DNA from: Maribellus sp. CM-23 | GTDB lineage: Bacteria; Bacteroidota; Bacteroidia; Bacteroidales; Prolixibacteraceae | Assembly: GCF_021354595.1 (NCBI RefSeq) | Contig: NZ_JADWYJ010000002.1 | Location: 850,638 to 914,637 of the forward strand | Length of the DNA: 64,000 nucleotides | Direction of reading: 5' to 3' | In this document: one piece after another, positions 1 to 8,395 of the stretch | Layout: each line of letters opens with the position of its first letter | Position numbering within the stretch: position 1 is the first letter of the stretch | Notes under the pieces: model-generated | The model's input: the letters and a program-made list of their open reading frames with translations, nothing else | Database searches by the model: none | Told to the model about the DNA's origin: nothing | Position numbers and translations under genes: made by a program

Positions 1-1799
1 CCGCTGCTTTTGGAGGCTCTATCGACCTGCAAACCAACACCCTCAACAAGGAACCTTCTGCGGAATACCGGACTTCAGTTGGATCTTTTAATACTTTTAA
101 AAACACTGTTTCGGCCGGAACCGGTTTGCTTGATGGTAAGTTTACCTTTGATGTTCGTCTCAGCAAAGTAAAATCAGACGGCTTTATTGACCGGGCTTCT
201 TCCGACCTGAAATCATTCTTTCTTTCGGGTGGTTATTACACAAAAAAGTCAGTGCTGAAAATCAATGTTTTCTCGGGCCTCGAAGAAACGTACCAGTCGT
301 GGTGGGGCGTTCCGTCAGTGCGTTTAAATAACGACATAGCAGGAATGCAGCAATACGAAGACAATTGGCTTTATACACACGAGGAAACTCAGCACATGAT
401 TAACTCGGATAGCCGCACCTACAATTATTACACGTACGATAACCAGATAGACCACTATCAGCAGGATTATTATCACCTGCATTTTTCGCACCAGTTTAAC
501 GAATTCCTGCACCTGAACACAGGACTTCATTACCGCCGAGGACGTGGCTACTACGAGAACTACAAGGCTGATCAGGATTTAAAGGAAAAGTATAATATCC
601 AGTATCCGGTTGTTGGAAACGATACAATTAAATCGTCGGATTTGGTGAACCGGAAATGGCTCGACAATGACTTTTACGGAGGTGTTTTCGCTTTAAACCA
701 TAAAAAAGACCGGGTTGACTTTACTTTAGGCGGCGGTTGGAATACATACGACGGCGATCACTTCGGAAATGTAATCTGGGCACAGTATTTAGGCAACGTT
801 GCCCCCAATTACGAGTGGTACCGTGGAAACGGCTTGAAAAAGGATTTCAATATTTATGCAAAATTCAGCTATCAACTGGCGAAAAAATTAAATGTTTACA
901 CGGATCTGCAATACCGCAATATCAACTATAAAATTACGGGAATTCATGACGATTTGAGAGACATTAGCCAGGAGCATGATTACAACTTTTTTAATCCGAA
1001 ACTGGGAATATTCTATCAGCCTGCCGACAATCAGAAACTGTATGCATCGTTTGCAGTAGCCAACCGCGAACCCAACCGCGACAACTTTGTGGATGCCGAC
1101 CCGAACGGAAAACAACCGGTACACGAAACGCTGCACGACTGGGAAATCGGGTACAACTATCAGTCGTCGAACTTTACAGCCGGAGCCAACTTGTACTACA
1201 TGAATTACAAAGACCAATTGGTTTTAACCGGAGAAATAAACGATGTAGGTGGCGTAATTATGCTAAACGTTGACAAAAGCTACCGCGCCGGGCTGGAATT
1301 ACAGGCAGGCTGGAAAATCTTGCGTACCCTGCAATGGAACGCCAATGCAACCTTCAGCAAAAACAAAATAAAAGATTTTACAGAATTTGTTGACGATTGG
1401 GACACCGGCGAACAACAAGCATTTGACCTTGGAACTACAGACCTGGCCTTTTCACCCAACTTTACCGGTAACAGCCAGATTTTGTTTACACCGGCAAAGA
1501 ACCTGTCGTTTAGCCTGCTTTCGAATTATGTTGGCAAACAATACATCGATAACACTTCGAACAACGACAGAGTGTTGGATGCCTATTTTGTAAACAACCT
1601 GAAAATTGATTACCGTTTAACAACAGGTTTTTTCGACGAGATTGTTTTGCATTGCATGGTGAACAACCTGTTCAACGAAAAATATGAATCGAATGCTTGG
1701 GTTTACTCCTATTTTCTTGGTGGCGAACGCTATAAACAAGATGGTTATTTTCCGCAGGCCGGGACACATTTTATGTTTGGCGTAGACTTTAAATTTTAG
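1..1799 (+). CDS. TonB-dependent outer-membrane receptor, 5'-truncated by the window edge
   Basis: The reading frame is open from base 3, so the gene starts left of the window and about 598 C-terminal residues are visible. The first residues (AAFGGSIDLQT) look like the end of a TonB-receptor plug domain; the rest has the alternating aromatic/polar strands of a 22-strand beta barrel, including a typical NLKIDYRL and VNNLFNEKYE near the end, and it finishes in Phe as outer-membrane proteins do. Family role: TonB-driven import of a ligand such as a metal chelate or vitamin across the outer membrane. It is not recognisably a SusC: no SusD follows, and the nearest downstream gene is on the other strand. 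The ligand cannot be told from the visible part. The first in-frame start-like codon at 126 (TTG) is not the real start. Confidence 0.88.
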   Translation, partial: AAFGGSIDLQTNTLNKEPSAEYRTSVGSFNTFKNTVSAGTGLLDGKFTFDVRLSKVKSDGFIDRASSDLKSFFLSGGYYTKKSVLKINVFSGLEETYQSWWGVPSVRLNNDIAGMQQYEDNWLYTHEETQHMINSDSRTYNYYTYDNQIDHYQQDYYHLHFSHQFNEFLHLNTGLHYRRGRGYYENYKADQDLKEKYNIQYPVVGNDTIKSSDLVNRKWLDNDFYGGVFALNHKKDRVDFTLGGGWNTYDGDHFGNVIWAQYLGNVAPNYEWYRGNGLKKDFNIYAKFSYQLAKKLNVYTDLQYRNINYKITGIHDDLRDISQEHDYNFFNPKLGIFYQPADNQKLYASFAVANREPNRDNFVDADPNGKQPVHETLHDWEIGYNYQSSNFTAGANLYYMNYKDQLVLTGEINDVGGVIMLNVDKSYRAGLELQAGWKILRTLQWNANATFSKNKIKDFTEFVDDWDTGEQQAFDLGTTDLAFSPNFTGNSQILFTPAKNLSFSLLSNYVGKQYIDNTSNNDRVLDAYFVNNLKIDYRLTTGFFDEIVLHCMVNNLFNEKYESNAWVYSYFLGGERYKQDGYFPQAGTHFMFGVDFKF

Positions 1800-1804
1800 C
1801 AATT

Positions 1805-1882
1805 CCTTTGTGATACTTTGTGCCTTCTTTGTGATACTTTGCGTTTCTATTTTACCACAGAGTTCACAGAGAAGCCACAGAG
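1805..1882. repeat. Low-complexity intergenic element of CTTTGTG and CACAGAG repeats
   Basis: Three CTTTGTG-type heptamers (about 1806-1842, with a repeated CTTTGTGATACTTTG) are followed by three CACAGAG-type heptamers (about 1856-1882). The two blocks are roughly reverse complements if G-U pairing is allowed, so a transcript could fold back on itself. It lies between the receptor gene and the convergent RidA-family gene, where a terminator would be expected. No promoter or coding potential is seen. Confidence 0.5.
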
Positions 1883-1895
1883 CTTCGCATCCGGG

Positions 1896-3032
1896 TCATT
1901 CCAGAATCACTTTTCCTTCAATCTCCACCAGCAAATTATCGCGGCAAATGTCGGCAATGATATAAACCACCGGCAAGTTTCCAAAATGCTTTTTAAATGT
2001 TCTCCGGATAGCATGAAAATCCTTCCGGTTCTTTACATAAACCCGAGCGTGTCCGTATTTGGGTTCCAGCCTTTCATCAGCTAGTTTCTGAAGAACTTCA
2101 CCGGAATACAAACGCTGTATATTTTGAATGGTAACTTCGGTTTGAAGCACAGGATCGCCAACACCTACCGTATTTTCGCCTGTAATGGAAGCGGTTCCTG
2201 AAATAAAAATCTGTTTTTTACCACTGTAACTGAAGTACCGCGCCCGTTCAAACTTGGGGGTGGTTTTTGCGAGACACTCCTCGCCCACCAATACTTTTTC
2301 GCTGTACGAATGTGCCGAAATCTGTTCAGGGTTATCAACCGGAGATGTTATTACCCCGTCCCCTTTAACAGCCACAAATTCAATGATCACACCTCCCCTG
2401 TTCATGCCAATTCCGGTAGCTGCCGGGTATCCGTTGTTTTCGAAAACTGATCCGTAATACTGCGAGCGCACATCGTTAAAAGCCTGGTAACGTTGCTCTT
2501 TTTCGTCGAAGCCCAAAATGTTTTCAAGGTAATTCCACTGCCTGACAATGTTTTCAAGGCTAAAACCGGCTTTTTCAAGAACATCGCTCAGCGTTTCAAA
2601 CGCTTTTTCAGAATTGCCCCGGCAGGAAATATTCTGATTGGAACGAACGTTCCCCACTACTATCCAGGCATTTTGATTCCGAAAAATGGCCGTTCCGTTT
2701 TCTCCTTCCGAAACCGACTGCATTTGCCACACTGCCGGATCGTAATAAAAAGCTTCAACAATGATTTTGCAGGTAAGCGGGGGTTGCGCAATAAACGACA
2801 GAAGGATGTTTTCGGAGAATAATTCGGCAACACGCTTTTTCACTTGGCGTCGAAGTGCGGCATAAGCCTCATCCGATTCGGTATCAACAAAAAAGTTGAG
2901 CTTAAAAATACGCTTCCCCGAATTGATTTTTAGCAACTTCATGCAACAGCTCTCCACTTGTTCCTCAAGTGGAGAACACGCACGTTCGGGTTTAATATAA
3001 ATTCTGTCTCCGTCTAAAAAATACATTCTCAA
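1896..3032 (-). CDS. RidA/YjgF-superfamily protein with N-terminal extension (chorismatase-like architecture)
   Basis: A 378-residue protein. The C-terminal ~130 residues (from about GKKQIFISGTAS) have the RidA/YER057c/UK114 pattern: strand FISGTASI, then QTEVTIQNIQRL, and a late ARVYVKNRKDF...VVYIIADICRDNLLVEIEG. A middle segment (about 145-255) looks like a second, degenerate copy of the fold. Two-domain RidA relatives of this length include chorismatases (FkbO, Hyg5) and related hydrolases of aromatic pathways; stand-alone RidA proteins are only ~130 residues. The real substrate is unknown, and the chorismatase comparison is an inference from length and layout. No signal peptide is seen. 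It follows the deoC operon on the same strand after a 111-bp gap that holds a palindrome, so it probably has its own promoter. Confidence 0.7.
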   Translation of the reverse strand: MRMYFLDGDRIYIKPERACSPLEEQVESCCMKLLKINSGKRIFKLNFFVDTESDEAYAALRRQVKKRVAELFSENILLSFIAQPPLTCKIIVEAFYYDPAVWQMQSVSEGENGTAIFRNQNAWIVVGNVRSNQNISCRGNSEKAFETLSDVLEKAGFSLENIVRQWNYLENILGFDEKEQRYQAFNDVRSQYYGSVFENNGYPAATGIGMNRGGVIIEFVAVKGDGVITSPVDNPEQISAHSYSEKVLVGEECLAKTTPKFERARYFSYSGKKQIFISGTASITGENTVGVGDPVLQTEVTIQNIQRLYSGEVLQKLADERLEPKYGHARVYVKNRKDFHAIRRTFKKHFGNLPVVYIIADICRDNLLVEIEGKVILE

Positions 3033-3112
3033 TCCCTGTCAATCACAAAATGCAGAAAAGAAACCGAGTTCCTTCCACAACATTTCAGTTAAACGAAGCA
3101 CAAATATGGCTG

Positions 3113-3130
3113 TTTTTTTCGCGAAAAAAA
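3113..3130. terminator. 18-bp A/T-flanked palindrome downstream of deoC
   Basis: Seven T, then CGCG-centred symmetry, then seven A form a perfect palindrome just past the deoC stop on the minus strand. As RNA it gives a stem ending in U residues, compatible with termination of the five-gene deoC operon before the RidA-family gene. The stem is A-U rich and has almost no loop, so this is a weak terminator at best. Confidence 0.4.
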
Positions 3131-3143
3131 ATGAGGCTGTTTT

Positions 3144-3824
3144 CTAGTAGTCCCCATCGGCCACACCGCCTTTCAGCACAGCTTCGGTTGATCCTATTCC
3201 CAGCCGGTCAGCTCCCTGGTCTAAAAATGAAACAGCATCTTCCCAACTGCGAATTCCTCCCGATGCTTTGACTTTCATTTTAGCGCCAACGGTTTTTACC
3301 ATCACATCAATGTGTTCGGATTTTGCACCGCCCGGTCCAAAACCAGTGGAAGTTTTTACATAATCGGCACCAGCTTCATACGATAACTCACACGCTTTCG
3401 CAATTTGTTCCGGAGAAAGAAAACCACTTTCCTGGATCACTTTTACCAAAATCCCCTGCTGATGTGCCACTTCTACCACGGCTTTAATATCCTGTAAAAC
3501 GTATTCGTATTCACCCGAAAGAAAACGCCCGATGTTCATCACCATGTCTATTTCATCCACACCGTCGTCAATGGCCTGTTTGGCCTGAAAAGCTTTTACC
3601 AGTGTGGCATCGGCCCCGTGCGGAAAACTCAGTACACACGAAACTTTAACTCCGCTGTCTTTCAGTAATTCTTTTGCAGCTATTATATCACACGGCTTTA
3701 CACACATACTGAAAACGCCGTATTTCGCACACATTTTTGCATTGGCTTCCAAATCGGCCAACGTTTGATCGGGCTTTAACACCGCATGATCGATGGTTTT
3801 TGCAACCTGTTCTATTGTATACAT
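3144..3824 (-). CDS. deoC: Deoxyribose-phosphate aldolase
   Basis: DeoC cleaves 2-deoxyribose-5-phosphate to acetaldehyde and glyceraldehyde-3-phosphate in the cytoplasm, the last step of deoxynucleoside catabolism. The 226-residue length is normal for the family. The Schiff-base lysine sits in ADYVKTSTGF (K157), the proton-relay lysine in KVKASGGI (K186), and the conserved acid in DEIDMVMN (D93). It is the last gene of a minus-strand operon (subtilase, xseA, xseB, DUF2007, deoC) and starts 1 bp after the DUF2007 stop, so it is probably translationally coupled. Confidence 0.96.
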   Translation of the reverse strand: MYTIEQVAKTIDHAVLKPDQTLADLEANAKMCAKYGVFSMCVKPCDIIAAKELLKDSGVKVSCVLSFPHGADATLVKAFQAKQAIDDGVDEIDMVMNIGRFLSGEYEYVLQDIKAVVEVAHQQGILVKVIQESGFLSPEQIAKACELSYEAGADYVKTSTGFGPGGAKSEHIDVMVKTVGAKMKVKASGGIRSWEDAVSFLDQGADRLGIGSTEAVLKGGVADGDY

Positions 3825-3825
3825 A

Positions 3826-4062
3826 TTATGCTTCTGTAATTACTTCTATTGTTTCAATGGCCACGTTCAAATCTTCCTGACGCACATACAACTCAATGGC
3901 AGACTGGACTCCACCAACAAAACCTGCCTGAATTCCCTGACCGTAACCATCCTTGATCAGGCAAAAAATACCGCGCGACTCCAATTCCTGTTTAATCCTG
4001 TTGATTATCAGTTCGCCTCCGGTATATACTTTTACAATTTCATCTTGTGTGTTCATATTCAT
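3826..4062 (-). CDS. DUF2007-family small protein
   Basis: A 78-residue protein with the DUF2007 pattern: an N-terminal KVYTGGELIINRIKQELESRGI (strand-helix) and a C-terminal ELYVRQEDLNVAIETIE. These proteins have a small ferredoxin-like fold related to GlnB/PII-like signalling domains, and their function is not established. The gene lies 6 bp downstream of xseB and 1 bp upstream of deoC. The two residues before MNTQ leave a choice of ATG starts two codons apart. Confidence 0.8.
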   Translation of the reverse strand: MNMNTQDEIVKVYTGGELIINRIKQELESRGIFCLIKDGYGQGIQAGFVGGVQSAIELYVRQEDLNVAIETIEVITEA

Positions 4063-4068
4063 AGTTTT

Positions 4069-4269
4069 TTAGTCTTCCATTTCTTTCAGAATCTGCTCCA
4101 CCTGCTCGTTGGTCTGCGTTAGCTTGTCTTTGCAGGTTTTTAGCAGGCTGGAAACGCGCTTCACCTTTTCGGCCAGTTCATCCACATCCAGTTCTTCGTT
4201 CTCGATTTTCTCGAGAATCTCTTCGATTTCGGCCATCGCTTCGTTGTACGATATTTTTTTACTTACCAT
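4069..4269 (-). CDS. xseB: Exodeoxyribonuclease VII small subunit
   Basis: A 66-residue protein matching XseB in length and pattern: SYNEAMAEIEEILEKIENEELDVDELAEKVKRVSSLLKTCKDKL, a two-helix hairpin. Several XseB copies bind the long coiled coil of XseA to form the single-strand-specific nuclease. The start overlaps the end of xseA by 11 bp, which favours translational coupling and fixed stoichiometry. Confidence 0.94.
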   Translation of the reverse strand: MVSKKISYNEAMAEIEEILEKIENEELDVDELAEKVKRVSSLLKTCKDKLTQTNEQVEQILKEMED

Positions 4270-5704
4270 TATCTGTTTGATTTGTGATTTTACTTTTTAC
4301 ATGACCATCGGCAAAGCGGGTTTCCAGTTCTTCTCCCACCTTCAGTCCTTTGGCCGATTTGATGATTTTCCCTTCTTTCAAAGTTAGTGTAAATCCTCTC
4401 TTCAGCACATTCTCGGGGGTTAATAAACGTACTGTATTTTCATTCAAACGCATCCGGTCTGCCTCTTTCAAAAGTCGTTTTCTGGCTTCTGTTCCTACTT
4501 TTCGCTGCACCCGGTCCAACAAAGCCTGTTGTTTCAACAACGACTCTCCGGCTACTCTTCTTAAAATGCGATGGTTACGGCTGAGCTTGTTTCGGGCCTC
4601 CACCGACCAAACCGACAACACTTTATTCAGCTGATGTTTTTGACCGATCAGCTCCCGCTGTTTGCCAAAAGAAAAGGAGCTTACTCCCTGCTGTAAACGG
4701 CTTCCTGTTCGGTTTAGACTGTTTTGTTTATCCCGGATAAATTCAGAAATAGTATCGCTTAGATTTTCAGCCAGGTCTTCCAGTCTTTCTTTTTGAAACT
4801 GCAAGGTTTCCCGGCTTAGCTGAACAATGGAATTTTCCAACTCCAGCAGCCGTTCGTAAAAACGTTCCACCCCGTTTACCAGAAACTCAGCCACTGCTGT
4901 CGGGGTTTTCAAACGGGTATGCGCCACCAGGTCGATGATCGTATCGTCTTTTTCATGACCGATCCCGGTAATTACCGGCAATGGAAACTGCGTAATGTTT
5001 ATGGCCAGGTCGTAATTATCAAAACTACTTAAGTCGGCAGTGGCACCTCCTCCGCGAATAATGACAACCGCATCAAAAAAGTCATCGTATTGAAAAATCC
5101 GCTCCAAAGCGCGAATGATCGAAGGTACTGCTTCTGCTCCCTGCATATAAGCCTCGAACAAATGCGTGTAAAAACGGAAACCGTACTCATTGCTTTCGAG
5201 CTGATTCATAAAATCCTGGTAACCCGCGGCTGTTGCCGAAGAAATTACCGCAATTTTCTGAGGAACCAGCGGCAATTCCAGTTCCTTGTTCATCTCAAAA
5301 ACACCTTCCTGCTGCAAGCGTTCGATGATCTGTTTTCGCTGCAGGGCCATGTCGCCAACCGTGTAGGTAGGATCAATATCGCGGATGTTCAGGCTCAAAC
5401 CATAGGCCGGATGGTATTCCACCGTTGCCTGCACCAGAATTTTTATCCCGTGGGTAAAAAGCTGTCCGGTAGTGGTTTCAAAATAAGGCTTTAACATGCG
5501 GTAAGTGTACGACCAAATAGTGGCCCTTGAACGTGCCGTAATGGTGTTTCCCTCTTTTTCAACCAGCTCCAGGTAACAATGCCCGCTGCGGTTTTCCTTT
5601 AGCTCACTCACCTCGGCCACTACCCAAACCGTTCCGGGAAATGCACTGAGCAAGGCATCCTTGATACGTTCATTTAGTTCTGTTAACGTGAGCTTCTGGT
5701 TCAT
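4259..5704 (-). CDS. xseA: Exodeoxyribonuclease VII large subunit
   Basis: A 481-residue catalytic subunit of ExoVII, which degrades single-stranded DNA from both ends in repair and mutation avoidance. In order: an N-terminal OB-fold (about 1-105, TLTELNERIKDALLSAFPGTVWVVAEVSEL), the core nuclease domain (from about 130, with KIAVISSATAAGYQDF, the VVIIRGGGATADLSSFDNYDLA motif and TGIGHEKDDTIIDLVAHTRLKTPTAVAEFLV), a long coiled coil (about 280-400), and a C-terminal tail with VLKRGFTLT. The start codon directly abuts the stop of the upstream subtilase gene. Confidence 0.96.
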   Translation of the reverse strand: MNQKLTLTELNERIKDALLSAFPGTVWVVAEVSELKENRSGHCYLELVEKEGNTITARSRATIWSYTYRMLKPYFETTTGQLFTHGIKILVQATVEYHPAYGLSLNIRDIDPTYTVGDMALQRKQIIERLQQEGVFEMNKELELPLVPQKIAVISSATAAGYQDFMNQLESNEYGFRFYTHLFEAYMQGAEAVPSIIRALERIFQYDDFFDAVVIIRGGGATADLSSFDNYDLAINITQFPLPVITGIGHEKDDTIIDLVAHTRLKTPTAVAEFLVNGVERFYERLLELENSIVQLSRETLQFQKERLEDLAENLSDTISEFIRDKQNSLNRTGSRLQQGVSSFSFGKQRELIGQKHQLNKVLSVWSVEARNKLSRNHRILRRVAGESLLKQQALLDRVQRKVGTEARKRLLKEADRMRLNENTVRLLTPENVLKRGFTLTLKEGKIIKSAKGLKVGEELETRFADGHVKSKITNQTDNGK

Positions 5705-7342
5705 CTATCTTATTTTGTTGACCTTCAACGTTTCTGTTTCGGTCGCAGTCCTGATTCTTAAAATATACAAGCCGTTTTCAATGGCGGCCCAATTGTTTAC
5801 TACGATTCTTTGCGTTCCCTGATACACCCATTGTTCTTTCAACCGGCCATCGATGGTAAATAAATCAAGCTGAACTTCGCTTGAGGAGAACATCTCATTA
5901 TTTTCCAATACCAGGTAATCTGACACCGGATTGGGAAACACCTTCCAGCGGGTATTTGTTTCAATAATATTTGCCGACAAAGGGTCCAGAAGGACCGAAG
6001 CGGTACGCATATTTGGAATGCCATAGCCAACCAGTGAATCGGGCGAAAGGTATTTACTTCCGGATTTTTCCAACGCATCTTTGATCTCGATGGCAGATTT
6101 GTCCGGGTGTCGTTGCCACAAACATGCCGCCATTCCCGCCAAAATGGGAGATGAAAATGATGTTCCGTTATTTTGGCCAATCGCTCCGTTCGAAAGCTGT
6201 ACAATCGACCGGTATCCCAAAGCAGCCAGGTTGGGTTTTATGGCACCATCAGCTGCGGGCCCTGCCGAAGAAAAAGAAGCCGGATATAGATTTCTATCAA
6301 CCGCTCCCACTCCGATCACCCCAGTGCCATCCGAAGGCGCAATGATACGAAACCAACTTTTGTCTCGCTCATTTCCCGCACTTGAGAACACAAGCATCCC
6401 TCTCGAAGCTGCAACATTGGCCGCTTTTGTAACGCGGGTTGTTTTACCGTCCATGTCGGCATAAATATGATTGGTCTGCGGATCGTCAAACGTGCAGTAT
6501 CCCAGCGAAGAGTTGATAATATCGGCTCCCACGCTATCTGCAAATTCGGCTGCCGCAACCCAGTTATCTTCTTCCAGAATGTATTCGCTGTTATTATCTT
6601 CGGAACGCAACAACCAATAAGATGCCTCAGGTGCTGTTCCGATCAATTTGCCGGGATAGTTTCCGCCCATACACGATAAAACATACATTCCATGTGAATC
6701 CGTATTGTAAAAATCGCTTTGCGGATCAACAAAATCCCTGGTTCCCAAAACCTGGTTATTGGTCCAGAGGCTGTCGAAAGCCGGCAGATCGTTTGCCTTC
6801 AAAAAACCGGCATCAAGCACAGCTATTTGAATTCCTTCTCCTTTGTAACCCTGGTTATGAAGAAACTGGCCTTCCAGCATTCCCACCTGGTAAACCGATG
6901 CTCCGTAAACTGATGTATCAATTGGATCGGCTTCGGAAACCATTTCTTCAGCAAACTTAATTGTAGCGCTTTTCGTGGGTTGTCCGGGTTTTGTTTTTTG
7001 AACTTCGGAAATAAAACTCCAGGGCAACAACAAGGTGTCCAACTGGTCCATTTCGGTTTTTACGGTCATTCCGTTTAACCATTTCGATGAATGAACATAA
7101 ACGACATCAAGGGTAAGAACCGAGTCGATATACGTCTTATTTATCGGCAGATCCACGGAGTCAATCGGAATATTTTGTTGAATACGGCGTTGAATCGCCC
7201 TTTCCGAAAGGTAAGCTTCCGGCGAAGACAAAGAATATTCCGTGCCCTTTTTATCAGTAAAAGCTACCCAGTAAAAATTTTGCCCGAATGTATGCGTACA
7301 AATTGTCAGTGAAAAAATCAGGAGTATAATGTATCGAGTCAT
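5705..7342 (-). CDS. Secreted S8 subtilisin-like serine protease with type IX sorting tail
   Basis: A 545-residue protein with a Sec signal peptide (residues 1-20, cleavage near TFGQ), a pro-region (about 30-140) and an S8 catalytic domain. The triad is visible: D177 in AVLDAGF, H217 in DSHGMYV and S395 in GTSFSSP, with N324 of SSAGN as the oxyanion residue. The last ~85 residues (KVFPNPVSDYLVLEN to GLYILRI...LKVNKIR) form a type A Por secretion domain, which sends the protein through the type IX system to the surface or medium. It is the first gene of an operon otherwise devoted to DNA and nucleoside metabolism, which looks like a genomic rather than functional link. Confidence 0.92.
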   Translation of the reverse strand: MTRYIILLIFSLTICTHTFGQNFYWVAFTDKKGTEYSLSSPEAYLSERAIQRRIQQNIPIDSVDLPINKTYIDSVLTLDVVYVHSSKWLNGMTVKTEMDQLDTLLLPWSFISEVQKTKPGQPTKSATIKFAEEMVSEADPIDTSVYGASVYQVGMLEGQFLHNQGYKGEGIQIAVLDAGFLKANDLPAFDSLWTNNQVLGTRDFVDPQSDFYNTDSHGMYVLSCMGGNYPGKLIGTAPEASYWLLRSEDNNSEYILEEDNWVAAAEFADSVGADIINSSLGYCTFDDPQTNHIYADMDGKTTRVTKAANVAASRGMLVFSSAGNERDKSWFRIIAPSDGTGVIGVGAVDRNLYPASFSSAGPAADGAIKPNLAALGYRSIVQLSNGAIGQNNGTSFSSPILAGMAACLWQRHPDKSAIEIKDALEKSGSKYLSPDSLVGYGIPNMRTASVLLDPLSANIIETNTRWKVFPNPVSDYLVLENNEMFSSSEVQLDLFTIDGRLKEQWVYQGTQRIVVNNWAAIENGLYILRIRTATETETLKVNKIR

Positions 7343-7392
7343 TTAGCGTATTTCAAATTCTACCGCCAATTTAATGAAAATATGGACAGGGT

Positions 7393-8181
7393 TTACCTCA
7401 ACATCTTATTCTGCATCATATACTCCGAGGGATCTTGCATGAATTTCTCCGGATCCAGTAAATGGCCTTTATTCTTTTCCAGTTCTTTCATTTGCAGGCT
7501 ATCGATACTGTCGCGAACCTGCGGATTCAGGATTTGACCTTCGTTATAAAAAAGTGAATACTGGTATTTTCCGTCTTCATCGTAATATTTCCACTCACTG
7601 TGGCGAAGATTGTTTTTATAGGCACCCACCACTTCCTGTTGTCCATTTTCGAAATACACCAAAAACAGGCCGTTGCGCATGTTGTTTTGCATTTTACATT
7701 GCATGTAAGGTTCGCCTGTTTTAAAAAACACCTGGTAATCACCTTCCTGTACATCATTTTTCCAGTGACTTTCTTCCATAACTTCACCGGTATCGTAGTA
7801 ACGATGCGAAACACCGTCCTTTACTCCGTTCCGGTATTCTTCATCGGCCACTTTTTGGTTTTCTTTAAAAACCGACCAAACCCCGGTCTTTTTTTCATTA
7901 AGAAAGTCACCTTCTGCCAGCTTCTTGCGCCAAACATCAAACAGTTGTGTATGTGCAGTATCGCCCCGGTATTCGATTAAAGCCTTTACTTGTCCTCCCG
8001 GATGATAGCGTTTCCACTCTCCCACCGGTTTGCCATCTTTAAAAGATCCTTCGTAAACAGGCCTGCCATTGGGCTGCGTTTTCTTCCACAAACCTTGCCG
8101 CAATCCGTTGGCATCGGTTTGATTGATTTGCGAAAACGACAGGAACGGCAAAAAGATAAAGAGGACGAGTAGTTTGTACAT
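7393..8181 (-). CDS. YwqK/MORN-type repeat protein, exported
   Basis: The product has 262 residues from the ATG at 8179-8181. That start is preferred over a TTG seven codons upstream because the TTG sits inside a good -7 promoter box and because the ATG begins a clean signal peptide (MYKLLVLFIFLPFLSFSQ). The rest is a run of ~23-residue repeats of the form GxWKxxxxNGxxxxEGxYKxGxxxGxWxxY, the YwqK/MORN-variant beta-hairpin repeat. Bacteroidota have many of these; an old 'antitoxin' label is not supported by any partner here, and no toxin-like gene is adjacent. Its molecular role is unknown. Confidence 0.8.
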   Translation of the reverse strand: MYKLLVLFIFLPFLSFSQINQTDANGLRQGLWKKTQPNGRPVYEGSFKDGKPVGEWKRYHPGGQVKALIEYRGDTAHTQLFDVWRKKLAEGDFLNEKKTGVWSVFKENQKVADEEYRNGVKDGVSHRYYDTGEVMEESHWKNDVQEGDYQVFFKTGEPYMQCKMQNNMRNGLFLVYFENGQQEVVGAYKNNLRHSEWKYYDEDGKYQYSLFYNEGQILNPQVRDSIDSLQMKELEKNKGHLLDPEKFMQDPSEYMMQNKMLR

Positions 8182-8199
8182 AGCTTTTTTATTAAAACG

Positions 8200-8207
8200 C
8201 AAAATTA
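8200..8207 (-). promoter_or_regulatory. -7 promoter box of the YwqK-type gene
   Basis: On the minus strand this reads TAATTTTG, matching the Bacteroidota -7 consensus TAnnTTTG, and it lies 19 bp upstream of the chosen ATG. No clear TTTG is found 19-20 bp further upstream, so the -33 element is weak or absent. It helps decide the gene start. Confidence 0.45.
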
Positions 8208-8352
8208 GAGAAATATTTTATCTATTGAGACAGCATGCGTTTCTCTCTGGAAACACAAATACTGACCTCCAAATGTGTGAATTCTTGTTAAGATTTTAAT
8301 ATTTTTTCAAAGTCTTCTTTTATTTTCACAAAAATTACAAGCAAATCATTCA

Positions 8353-8385
8353 CTAAAATGATATTTTAGCATACTTAACTAAAAT
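8353..8385. promoter_or_regulatory. Three-arm palindromic operator or leader hairpin before the GH109-like gene
   Basis: The heptamer CTAAAAT (8353-8359), its complement ATTTTAG (8363-8369) and CTAAAAT again (8379-8385) give two alternative inverted repeats sharing the middle arm, with spacers of 3 and 9 bases. The last arm ends 10 bp before the ATG at 8396. It could be a repressor site or an RNA switch around the ribosome-binding region; nothing here decides between them. Confidence 0.4.
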
Positions 8386-8395
8386 CATATAAGAA

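Noticed and set aside
6081..6464. Plus-strand 127-codon frame opposite the subtilase gene
   Set aside because: It is a shadow of the subtilase catalytic domain, whose D/H/S motifs are on the other strand.
7393..8181. Antitoxin of a toxin-antitoxin pair
   Set aside because: The YwqK repeat family carries that label in some databases, but no toxin-like gene is adjacent and the protein has a signal peptide.
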